From positions 1 through 5,899 of the forward strand of contig JAHFBU010000114.1 in the NCBI GenBank assembly GCA_023249795.1: 5,899 nt of DNA, written 5' to 3'. This DNA comes from Syntrophaceae bacterium. GTDB lineage: Bacteria > Desulfobacterota > Syntrophia > Syntrophales > UBA5619. The notes under the pieces are model-generated. The model was not told the DNA's origin. It saw only the letters and a list, made by a program, of their open reading frames with translations, and ran no database searches. Position numbers and translations under genes: made by a program. Of this stretch, positions 1-5,893 are shown piece after piece (within the stretch, counting starts at the first letter, position 1; each line of letters starts with the position of its first letter).

Positions 1-282
1 AGAGTCCTCGGCCTGGGATGGGAGACCGGTTCACTGTTGCCGGGCAAGAAGGCGGACATCGCCATCATAGGCCTCAATAAGCCCCACCTGACGCCTCTCT
101 ACAACGAATATTCCCACCTGGTCTATGCGGTGGGCGGCGCGGACGTGGATACGGTTCTCATCAACGGGAAGGTCGTCATGCGGGACCGGAGGCTGGTTAC
201 GATCGATGAACAGGAGGCGATGCGGCGCGTCCGTGAAATTGCCGTCCGCATCTCGAAAAGCCTGGCGAACGGATCGCCGTGA
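1..282 (+). CDS. mtaD: 5'-methylthioadenosine/S-adenosylhomocysteine deaminase, C-terminal fragment
   Basis: This is the last 93 codons of a gene that starts before the window; the frame is open from base 1 to a TGA at 280-282. The family consists of metal-dependent amidohydrolases that deaminate S-adenosylhomocysteine or methylthioadenosine (or related adenosine compounds) in the cytoplasm, in SAM/methionine recycling. The visible part is the C-terminal beta-sandwich of the fold. It has the hallmark GSLLPGKKADI (residues 10-20 of the fragment), then NKPHLTPLYNEYSHLVYAV, which matches the MtaD/SsnA-like tail. Next comes the DVDTVLINGKVVMRD strand-turn-strand that closes the composite domain, and a final helix. 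The metal ligands lie upstream and cannot be checked. An in-frame TTG at 37 is not the start, because homology continues to its left. Related guanine or chlorohydrolase-type deaminases share this tail, but the PHLTPLY segment favours MtaD. It runs convergently towards the nitroreductase-like gene. Confidence 0.85.
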   Translation, partial: RVLGLGWETGSLLPGKKADIAIIGLNKPHLTPLYNEYSHLVYAVGGADVDTVLINGKVVMRDRRLVTIDEQEAMRRVREIAVRISKSLANGSP

Positions 283-294
283 ATCCGTGAGGCA

Positions 295-343
295 TCGGGG
301 AGATGTACCGGAAGCCGCGTAGCGGATCGGTATGTGTCCCCGG
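295..343. terminator. Long imperfect hairpin between convergent genes, probable bidirectional transcript end
   Basis: The arms 297-310 and 328-341 pair along 14 positions with a single G-G mismatch and two G-U wobbles when read on the + strand. C296-G342 and a T295-G343 wobble extend the stem. Inside the 17-base apex, CCGC (315-318) and GCGG (322-325) form a second short stem around GTA. It lies 12 bases after the MtaD stop and 4 bases before the end of the opposing nitroreductase-like gene, which is the usual place for a shared terminator. Neither side has a run of T, so it is not a textbook intrinsic terminator. It may instead stabilise 3' ends or be a copy of a dispersed palindromic repeat. 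The hairpin is seen directly; its function is inferred from position. Confidence 0.55.
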
Positions 344-347
344 AAAC

Positions 348-1184
348 TCACCCCATCCAGCTCACAATATATTCCAGGTCTCCACTTTGAATCAGCGGAT
401 CCTCGATCTTCCAAAGGCCATTCAACCCCGCTTCTCTTGAAGCCAATTCAAAATGGCACATGGCGATGCCCATATCGATGTTCTGAAGCTTAACGGGTTC
501 GACGATTCTGCCATATCCGGGCGTCTTCTTGAGATAAAAGTGATAGCTGTCATTATCCCTGATAATTCTCCAGGGCTGCTTATTCGAGGCGGACGGCCCT
601 ATTCTGACGCACGCCAGCGGTGTCGCATAGCCGCCCGCCGATTTTCCATCGAGCGGGGTTTCCATCCCCCCGTCATAAAACAGTTCCTCCCACGGTTTTC
701 TTTTATCCGACCCCGCGCTGATCCTGAAGAATCTGTCTATGAGGGATCTGCTGTCGCCCGGGTAACCGATAGGGGTGACAGCCGGTAAGAGTTCACCTTT
801 CGCAAGATTCATTCTTTCGGCAAATCCGGACCTTTTGAATGTTCCCACCAGCCAGCACGTACCAAGCCCCATCGCCGTTGCCGTAAGGATGTTCTTTTCC
901 ATGCAGTACCCAAAGTCTTCCATGGCCCTGGGCTGATCCACGAGCGCACCCGCGATGAATTGTCTGGCCCCTTTGATGACCCCGTAGGTTCCAAGGGTTT
1001 TGAGTTCACGCATCTCCAGATGGTCAAAGTTGATGAGCTCAAATCTGACTTTATTGCCGAAGGGAGCTTTCGCGTTGGATGCCAGAGATTCAGCGAGTCT
1101 TTCCATTTTGTCCGGTTCAATGGCGATATCGCCGAATGTTCGACAGGAAACCCGCAATCGCATTGTTTCGATGATGGACATCAT
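348..1184 (-). CDS. Nitroreductase-family flavoprotein, TM1586-like
   Basis: The gene encodes 278 residues, longer than the usual 170-220 of simple nitroreductases and consistent with the TM1586-type 'putative TM nitroreductase' family. These fold as a single-chain version of the FMN-binding nitroreductase dimer. The N-terminus has the RVSCRTF motif (11-17), like the RxSxRxF phosphate-binding segment of FMN nitroreductases. The middle has MEDFGYCMEKNILTATAMGLGTCWL (88-112), the conserved central helix with its GLGTCW turn. The second half has GPSASNKQPWRII (196-208), a strong match to the family's APSxxNxQPW flavin motif, and DMGIAMCHFELASREAGL (237-254). The expected activity is FMN-dependent NAD(P)H oxidoreduction of an unknown substrate in the cytoplasm; there is no signal peptide. 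It starts 9 bases after the stop of the GH57-GT5 gene, so the two are probably co-transcribed. The start is a tandem ATG ATG. A weak AGG (1190-1192) sits 5 bases before the first and 8 before the second, so the true start may be 1181. Confidence 0.85.
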   Translation of the reverse strand: MMSIIETMRLRVSCRTFGDIAIEPDKMERLAESLASNAKAPFGNKVRFELINFDHLEMRELKTLGTYGVIKGARQFIAGALVDQPRAMEDFGYCMEKNILTATAMGLGTCWLVGTFKRSGFAERMNLAKGELLPAVTPIGYPGDSRSLIDRFFRISAGSDKRKPWEELFYDGGMETPLDGKSAGGYATPLACVRIGPSASNKQPWRIIRDNDSYHFYLKKTPGYGRIVEPVKLQNIDMGIAMCHFELASREAGLNGLWKIEDPLIQSGDLEYIVSWMG

Positions 1185-1193
1185 TCAAGCCTG

Positions 1194-3896
1194 TTATAAA
1201 AGCGGGCGGCCGCCGTTGAGTTTCTCGTATATCCGGATGTATTCGGCGACCATATGGCCGAGGCTGTACTGTTCACGCGCCTCACGCATGATCCTTCGGA
1301 GCTGTTCCTCCCGCCTATCATCCGGCATGCGGTGAAAGGCCAGGCTCTCTTCCAGGGCGTACCAGAGCCCGCCTGCGTCATAATCGCGGAAGAGGAAACC
1401 ATTGCCCATGTCCTTGGGCGCCCCGAGCGCCTTGAGCCGGAGTTTGCGAATCTTGTCGTGGTAGCCGCCCGTATCACGGTTGGTGGCCGTTGCGCCGAAG
1501 AGATTCCCCACCTGGTCGATTTGACCGCAGGGCTCGTAAAGAGATGCCCCGAATACATCGCAGGCGGCAGCATATCCAAGGAGAGACAGCGCTTCGTTGA
1601 AAGGCTGGTAGGTGATCCGGCCGCCGGAAGCACAGGCGATTCCGCCCAGAATGTCCACATGGGTCCGGTCGTTGCCGATCCCGTCGGCGACGATGGCAAT
1701 CTGCGCATCCGGATTTTGCCGTGTGAATGTACCGCAGATCTGTTCGAGGAGTTCAACCCCTTTCTGAACAGGGTCGAGGCGCGACGGCCAGAAATAGAGC
1801 AGGGCGCGGGGATTGACGTTGAGTCCCGTTTTCTGCTGGAATGCGACCAGATTTTCGCGCTTCGCCTCCAGGACATCATCATCCGGTCCGTACTTTCGCG
1901 CCAGCGCATCGCACCGTTCCGGATACATCTGTGATGAAGGCGCATTGATGATCGCCCGTGCGGCGTCATTGTAGTACTTTTCCTTGACTTCATGGCGGAC
2001 GCTGGGCGGCACCAGGTCCCGATCCAGATAGTAATCCTCCACAACCTCCTGAAGGAATCTCTTGCCGACAAAATTGATGATCGAGGCGTTCTTGATGGCG
2101 GAGGCCTGGGCGTCGATGCACGGATGGCCGTTCATCTCCTGGAAGTAGAGGCGATCGGATATGCTGCCGAGATTGATTCCGCCGAAAAGATCCAGTGGAA
2201 GGCAGGCCGTAAAGACATTGTGTACGGTATGGAGAACGGGCAGGCCGGTCGCGCCGGCATAGGCGGTGATGATCCCCCCGGCCATCCAGTCATGGCTGTG
2301 GATGATCAGTTTTCCATGGCTGCGCGCCCTGACCGTCTTGATGACATTGTTGACGATCTCCCGTTGGAATTCCACGGCCGTCAGGATCGGATCGCCGGAA
2401 TATGCGCTCAGATTGTCCGCGAAGATTGCGGAACTGACCAGATGGATCTTTTCGGAGTCGATCTTATAGCGGACGTCACGCCACTGGAGTTCGCTCATCT
2501 GCGCCTCGCGCTGGAACCGCCTTTTGAGATTGAGGGTCGCCAGATGGACATCCAGTCCGCGTTCGGTGAGCCCCTCGCAGAGCGCCGAGACGACCTCCCC
2601 CTGCCCGCCGCTCTTGCCGGAGATAAAACGGGCGAGCCCTCCCATATCTTCGGGCAGCCGTCCCGTCTCGGGGGAGATGATCAGGATGGCCGTCGTCTCT
2701 TTTTTCTTCAGGACTTCAAAGCGCCGGATCACATTATCCAGGTCGTCGATCTTGCGCGTAAGAACGTGGGTCGGTCGGGCGATGGAATTATCGTAGGGAT
2801 TAAAATAGGAATGAACGGCATGGTCTTCTCCGAGGCGCTCATGGAGGAAATAGACATGATCGGAGGTCGTCAAATGGCGCCACTGGGTCAGGTATTCCCC
2901 TCCCGCGCGCCTGGCCGCCGTTTCCATCCGCTCGATGTCGCGGAACAGTTCGTACTGTGTGGGGTTGCCCAGCCAGCCGAAGGTGTTCTTGCCGGCGTCC
3001 GCCCAGGAGGAGGTGGCCAGCCCGTGAATGCTGAGGGTCGGGCACGGCGCATCCTTGAATTTTTGCGCGATCTCCGTCGGCGTCGCCGCCACAATGTTGT
3101 CATGTTTTTGCAGGGCCCCCGGCAGGCCGCGCCAGAATTCAAAGATTCCGCGGTCGCTCCAGATATGCTCTCCGATGTGTTCGAAGTCGTAGCCCATCAT
3201 GACCGCTTCGCCGTCAATCCGGGCGATGTACTGCGCATAGGTCTCCGGCGTAAGCGGGGCGTGGGGAAAGCGGAAGGCGATATCGTCGCTCAGCTCCCTG
3301 TTGCGGGGGATGACGATGAGTTTCGTATCCCTCGCCCGAAAAACGGCATTGGGAGAGATAACCTGATCTTCACTGATGAACATGTCGTCCCGTTTTTCGC
3401 AGAGGATCGACAGGTAGCCCATGTCGGCGACCGCATCCGCGATCGGATTGTTGTACATGAGTTCGGTATTCCGGAAGGAGGTCGGGGTGATTCCGAAGAT
3501 CTTTTTCATGATCTCCTGATGGCGCGAAACCTGCTCCCGGAATTCCAGTTTGAGAGGATCCTCGAAGAGGCTCGTCAGGGAGTGGTAATAGGTCTCATCG
3601 AGATATTCGACCTGGTCGTTCTTGTCGCCGGCGTCCAGCAGATCCTGAAGCGCCCGGATAACCTCGGGCTGGTAGAGTTCGGCCTGCTCCAGAAAAGTCC
3701 CGGACATGGACAAGGTGATTTTGAATGAAGGATAGGCGGCGATCAGTTCGGTGAACATCCTCGCCGCAGGGAGATAGCATTTGTCGGAAACCTTCTGGAA
3801 GATGGCCCGGTTCTTCTCATCCCAGAGAAATTTGTCCCGGTCCGGATGGAGCCGAAACGGCTGGTGAAGCTGGAAGTAGAACGTGGCGAGCGGCAT
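1194..3896 (-). CDS. GH57 alpha-amylase-like / GT5 glycogen synthase-like fusion protein
   Basis: A 900-residue cytoplasmic protein with two alpha-glucan domains. Residues 1 to about 395 are GH57: HQP at 11-13 (region 1), QVEYLDETYYHS at 95-106, FRNTEL at 141-146 with E145 as likely nucleophile, YDFEHIGEH at 236-244 with D237 as likely acid/base, TSDH at 344-347, and VHSYFNPYDN at 361-370, typical of the archaeal-type GH57 alpha-amylase group. Residues about 402-900 are a GlgA-like GT-B synthase: KSGGQGEV at 428-435 (K428 corresponds to the donor-binding lysine of KTGGLADV), HSHDWMAG at 533-540, HTVHN at 556-560, PSRLDPVQKG at 704-713 (R706 and K712 would contact the donor), EPCG at 788-791 (E788 the conserved catalytic glutamate) and DTGG at 808-811. 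Hardly any linker separates the domains. The likely role is making and trimming or remodelling storage glucan from ADP- or UDP-glucose; donor and GH57 product are not readable. The start is supported by AAAGG (3904-3908), 7 bases upstream, and by HQP lying close to the N-terminus, as is normal for GH57. The last base of the stop is followed after 9 bases by the nitroreductase-like gene. Confidence 0.93.
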   Translation of the reverse strand: MPLATFYFQLHQPFRLHPDRDKFLWDEKNRAIFQKVSDKCYLPAARMFTELIAAYPSFKITLSMSGTFLEQAELYQPEVIRALQDLLDAGDKNDQVEYLDETYYHSLTSLFEDPLKLEFREQVSRHQEIMKKIFGITPTSFRNTELMYNNPIADAVADMGYLSILCEKRDDMFISEDQVISPNAVFRARDTKLIVIPRNRELSDDIAFRFPHAPLTPETYAQYIARIDGEAVMMGYDFEHIGEHIWSDRGIFEFWRGLPGALQKHDNIVAATPTEIAQKFKDAPCPTLSIHGLATSSWADAGKNTFGWLGNPTQYELFRDIERMETAARRAGGEYLTQWRHLTTSDHVYFLHERLGEDHAVHSYFNPYDNSIARPTHVLTRKIDDLDNVIRRFEVLKKKETTAILIISPETGRLPEDMGGLARFISGKSGGQGEVVSALCEGLTERGLDVHLATLNLKRRFQREAQMSELQWRDVRYKIDSEKIHLVSSAIFADNLSAYSGDPILTAVEFQREIVNNVIKTVRARSHGKLIIHSHDWMAGGIITAYAGATGLPVLHTVHNVFTACLPLDLFGGINLGSISDRLYFQEMNGHPCIDAQASAIKNASIINFVGKRFLQEVVEDYYLDRDLVPPSVRHEVKEKYYNDAARAIINAPSSQMYPERCDALARKYGPDDDVLEAKRENLVAFQQKTGLNVNPRALLYFWPSRLDPVQKGVELLEQICGTFTRQNPDAQIAIVADGIGNDRTHVDILGGIACASGGRITYQPFNEALSLLGYAAACDVFGASLYEPCGQIDQVGNLFGATATNRDTGGYHDKIRKLRLKALGAPKDMGNGFLFRDYDAGGLWYALEESLAFHRMPDDRREEQLRRIMREAREQYSLGHMVAEYIRIYEKLNGGRPLL

Positions 3897-3937
3897 ATTG
3901 ATACCTTTAATGTACGACCCGTTGCGAACCCGTATAA

Positions 3938-3966
3938 TATATAGGCGAATTCTTTTACGTAATCAA
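3938..3966 (-). promoter_or_regulatory. Candidate sigma-70-type promoter of the GH57-GT5 gene
   Basis: Read on the - strand, TTGATT (3961-3966) is followed by a 17-base spacer and TATATA (3938-3943); a TATATT two bases further on is an alternative -10 element. Both hexamers match the consensus at four positions or better. A transcript starting near 3931 would have a leader of about 35 bases, containing the AAAGG ribosome site at 3904-3908. The rest of the 3897-4100 gap shows no further gene. The + strand carries a perfect TATAAT at 3933-3938 within the same AT-rich patch but no matching -35 element. Confidence 0.45.
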
Positions 3967-4076
3967 CAACTCCTTTAGCTATTTTGACGTGTCATGAGGA
4001 TTGTTGAACAACCGCCGGCTTGGGTCCTTGGCTCAATGTGCCAAATTCAAAGATCATCGTCGGTCAGCAACCGATA

Positions 4077-4094
4077 TTCCGGCATCCGCCGGAA
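4077..4094 (-). terminator. Small hairpin just downstream of the cold-shock gene
   Basis: TTCCGG (4077-4082) and CCGGAA (4089-4094) form a perfect 6-bp stem with a 6-base loop, starting 6 bases beyond the cold-shock gene's stop in the direction of transcription. No T run follows it on the - strand, so intrinsic termination is uncertain. It could be a weak terminator or a 3'-end stabiliser between the cold-shock gene and the GH57-GT5 gene. Confidence 0.3.
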
Positions 4095-4100
4095 ATCCTC

Positions 4101-4319
4101 TCAGAATGGCCCGGCGTCGGCAGTCACAGTGGCGGCCGTCAGCGAAAGGCCTCGCATATTCCGTGCGATGTCGAAGCGTACGTGCTGACCATTCCGAAGC
4201 GCTACCGGGTCGGCGCCGTGAAAGGCGTTGAATCGGAAGAAGACATTTTCGCCGTCGTCGCCGCGGATGAAGCCTGCGCCGATATTAGGGTTGAACCATT
4301 TTATCTTTCCCGTCAACAT
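4101..4319 (-). CDS. Small cold-shock-domain (CspA/CspB-like) protein, divergent
   Basis: This 72-residue protein is a single OB-fold cold-shock domain, the usual length for the family, which binds single-stranded RNA or DNA in the cytoplasm. It opens MLTGKIKWFN, closely matching the MLEGKVKWFN start of CspB proteins, and carries GAGFI (14-18), DDGENVFFRF (21-30) and NGQHVRFDI. Aligned without gaps to CspB through residue 30, W8, F17, F27 and F30 are kept, but the RNP1 phenylalanine (position 15) is Ala, the RNP1 lysine (13) is Ile, and the RNP2 histidine (29) is Arg. Nucleic-acid stacking may therefore be weaker or altered. The gene begins with tandem ATG ATG codons. I chose the second because the GGGGGAG ribosome site (4325-4331) sits 2 bases before the first ATG and 5 before the second, and because the family normally starts MLxGK; the longer form would end at 4322. 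Cold-shock genes often act in stress or growth-phase control, but nothing here shows cold induction. Confidence 0.85.
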   Translation of the reverse strand: MLTGKIKWFNPNIGAGFIRGDDGENVFFRFNAFHGADPVALRNGQHVRFDIARNMRGLSLTAATVTADAGPF

Positions 4320-4346
4320 CATCTCTCCCCCTTTCTATTTTTGTGC

Positions 4347-4352
4347 ATAATA
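4347..4352 (-). promoter_or_regulatory. Possible -10 element of the cold-shock gene
   Basis: On the - strand TATTAT (4347-4352) matches the sigma-70 -10 consensus at five of six positions. It would give a short leader of about 20 bases ending in the strong GGGGGAG ribosome site. No convincing -35 hexamer sits 16-18 bases upstream, so this is a weak call. The surrounding 4340-4400 stretch is visibly AT-richer than the genes on either side, as expected of a control region. Confidence 0.25.
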
Positions 4353-4470
4353 GCTAATTCAATTGCCGTGAAATATGAATATGAATCCATTGGAAGAATA
4401 GTGGTAGGAAGAACCAGCCATTCCGGATGCGACCGAGCCTCGGGGAATTGCATGATTTCGATTGTCCTCC

Positions 4471-4499
4471 TTGACAGATTCGGCCGCTCTTCATATGCT
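4471..4499 (+). promoter_or_regulatory. Candidate sigma-70-type promoter of the sugar dehydrogenase gene
   Basis: A perfect TTGACA (4471-4476) is followed by a 17-base spacer and TATGCT (4494-4499), which matches the -10 consensus at four of six positions. Transcription would start near 4506 and leave a leader of about 105 bases before the ATG at 4612. The leader contains a perfect 5-bp hairpin, CTCTC-AAC-GAGAG (4510-4522), of unknown importance. The 4320-4611 gap otherwise holds only this promoter, the weak left-facing -10 element and no supported gene. Confidence 0.5.
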
Positions 4500-4587
4500 T
4501 CCATTGCAGCTCTCAACGAGAGGCCGATCCATGCACTCCTGGGATTTCACGTGGCATGGGCAAAACAGTTGCCTCCGGATATCCCGT

Positions 4588-4605
4588 TCCCTGAACAGAG
4601 AGGGA
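4588..4605 (+). promoter_or_regulatory. Ribosome binding site of the sugar dehydrogenase, possibly masked by a hairpin
   Basis: AGGG (4601-4604) lies 7 bases before the ATG at 4612 and fixes that start. TCCCT (4588-4592) can pair perfectly with AGGGA (4601-4605) across an 8-base loop, and ATCCC (4581-4585) can compete by pairing with GGGAT (4602-4606). Either pairing would cover the ribosome site. The stems are short, so masking is a possibility, not a demonstrated control. Confidence 0.3.
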
Positions 4606-4611
4606 TGAGCA

Positions 4612-5778
4612 ATGTCTTTCGATGCGTTATGGACGAAACGGAACGGAATCGCCTTGGAAGCAAAGCGATTTATCATCGCAATGGTTGTCGGCTTCTTATT
4701 TTTCGGCATTTGCCTTGGCGACGGACTTTCCGCGGGGGGAAGACCGCAGGAGACCGGGATCAGCCTCCCGCCCGGATTTCGTATCGCCGTTTATACCGAT
4801 CGCGTTCCGGGGGCGCGTTCGATGGCCCTTGGCGCCAGGGGGACCCTTTTCGTGGGCACCCGCCATGAAGGCAAGGTTTATGCCGTTATCGACCGGAACG
4901 GGGATCACAAGGCCGATGAGGTGGTGACCGTGGCCAAAGGGCTCGACATGCCCAACGGGGTCGCCTTTCGGGAAGGGGCTCTTTATGTGGCGGAGATCCA
5001 TCGGATCCTGCGCTTCGATGATCTGGAGAACCGGCTTTCGAACCCGCCTGCGCCGGTCGTTGTCACGGATTCCTTCCCCCGTGTGCGCCAGCACGGCTGG
5101 AAATTCATCCGGTTCGGTCCCGACGGCCGTCTCTATGTTCCCGTCGGCGCGCCCTGCAACATTTGCGAGAGCGCAGATCCCCGCCATGCATCCATCATGA
5201 GGATGAATCCGGATGGCACAGGGCTGGAGATATTTGCACGCGGCGTGCGAAATACAGTGGGCTTTGACTGGCGCCCTGAAACGAAGGAGCTCTGGTTTAC
5301 GGACAACGGGCGGGACTGGATGGGCAATGACCTGCCGCCGGACGAGCTCAATCGCGCTTTTGCCGCGGGCATGCATTTTGGTTATCCCTATTGTCACGGG
5401 AGCGGCATCCCCGATCCTGAGTATGGAAAAGGCCGGGTTTGTCAAGGCTTCACGCCGGCTGCCCTCGATCTGGGACCCCATGTCGCCGCGCTCGGGATGC
5501 GTTTTTACACGGGGCGAATGTTTCCGGCCATCTACAGGGGCGCCATTTTCATTGCCGAACATGGTTCCTGGAATCGTACGACGCCTTTGGGCTACCGGAT
5601 TTCGATGGTCAGGCTGGAAGGCGGCCGCGCCGCCCGATACGAGATCTTTGCCGAGGGTTGGTTGAGAGATGGGTTGGTCTTCGGCCGACCGGTGGATATC
5701 GAAGTCATGCCGGATGGGGCTCTTTTGGTTTCGGACGATAAGCAGGGCGTGATCTACAGGATTACTTACGAAAAATGA
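4612..5778 (+). CDS. Exported PQQ-dependent sugar (sorbosone/glucose-type) dehydrogenase
   Basis: A 388-residue protein of the soluble glucose/sorbosone dehydrogenase family, six-bladed beta-propellers that oxidise aldose sugars or related compounds using PQQ and calcium. An N-terminal basic stretch (K9-R19) and hydrophobic core (FIIAMVVGFLFFGICL, 20-35) ending near LSA-GG (39-43) indicate a Sec signal peptide, so it probably works in the periplasm; the n-region is unusually long. The mature part starts with LPPGFRIAVYTDRVPGARSMAL (52-73), the usual first blade. Other landmarks are RQHGWKFIRFGPDGRLYVPVG (159-179), with H161 in the place of the catalytic histidine of soluble glucose dehydrogenase; RNTVGFDW (213-220), with R213 in the place of the PQQ-binding arginine; LWFTDNGRDWMGNDLPPDELN (227-247), the probable calcium/PQQ region; and EHGSWNR (316-322). 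C181/C185 and C261/C277 could form disulfides. A broad catalytic type is clear, the sugar is not. C34 lies in the signal region but lacks a good lipobox. The gene stands alone behind its own promoter, with no cytochrome or PQQ-synthesis neighbour in view. Confidence 0.88.
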   Translation: MSFDALWTKRNGIALEAKRFIIAMVVGFLFFGICLGDGLSAGGRPQETGISLPPGFRIAVYTDRVPGARSMALGARGTLFVGTRHEGKVYAVIDRNGDHKADEVVTVAKGLDMPNGVAFREGALYVAEIHRILRFDDLENRLSNPPAPVVVTDSFPRVRQHGWKFIRFGPDGRLYVPVGAPCNICESADPRHASIMRMNPDGTGLEIFARGVRNTVGFDWRPETKELWFTDNGRDWMGNDLPPDELNRAFAAGMHFGYPYCHGSGIPDPEYGKGRVCQGFTPAALDLGPHVAALGMRFYTGRMFPAIYRGAIFIAEHGSWNRTTPLGYRISMVRLEGGRAARYEIFAEGWLRDGLVFGRPVDIEVMPDGALLVSDDKQGVIYRITYEK

Positions 5779-5847
5779 GGGATGCCGATCCCCCTTCCCG
5801 AGAGCTGATCTCCCGATGCGATGATGCAGCGGACCCCGGCTCTCTGA

Positions 5848-5893
5848 ACCCGCCACGTCGGGTCGGCGGACGTCATGGCCGTCAGTGGCGGGT
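5848..5893. repeat. Inverted repeat in the unassigned right-edge stretch
   Basis: ACCCGCCAC (5848-5856) and GTGGCGGGT (5885-5893) are perfect 9-bp inverted arms separated by 28 bases. The stretch 5779-5899 holds no assigned gene. Immediately after the dehydrogenase stop there is also a small perfect hairpin, GGGAT-GCCG-ATCCC (5779-5792), without a T run, so termination there is unsupported. Both strands are open through the palindrome: a + frame starts at an ATG (5775) overlapping the dehydrogenase stop, and a - frame ends at 5766. A dispersed palindromic element, a structured RNA or the edge of a gene are all possible. Confidence 0.35.

Noticed and set aside
1254..1934. 226-codon open frame on the + strand
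   Set aside because: It lies opposite the synthase domain of the fusion gene, has no recognisable motif and no convincing ribosome site.
1992..3728. 578-codon open frame on the + strand
   Set aside because: It is antisense to the well-supported GH57-GT5 gene; its product shows no recognisable domain. Long antisense openness is expected opposite a GC-rich gene with strong third-position bias.
4001..4011. TTGTT-G-AACAA palindrome as an operator
   Set aside because: The arms are only 5 bp, there is a single copy, and it lies more than 30 bases upstream of the candidate promoter. Chance is a sufficient explanation.
4319..4516. 65-codon frame on the - strand just upstream of the cold-shock gene, its stop overlapping the tandem ATG
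   Set aside because: It needs a TTG start without a ribosome site, only about 40 percent of its codons end in G or C by my count, and it covers both candidate promoters. It looks like open control sequence.
4491..4709. 72-codon frame on the - strand
   Set aside because: It overlaps the dehydrogenase promoter, leader and signal peptide region in antisense, and its product resembles no known family.
4645..4740. Lipoprotein signal at Cys34 of the dehydrogenase
   Set aside because: The residues before the cysteine (F-G-I) do not fit a lipobox, and a normal signal peptidase I site follows at the LSA-GG stretch.
4020..4868. 282-codon open frame on the + strand
   Set aside because: It runs antisense through the cold-shock gene, across the control region and into the wrong frame of the dehydrogenase. 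It is not a coherent protein.
4696..5856. 386-codon open frame on the - strand
   Set aside because: It is antisense to the sugar dehydrogenase, whose motifs are clear. Its product is rich in His, Arg, Pro and Gly with no domain pattern. Only the far right end is left open as a separate question.
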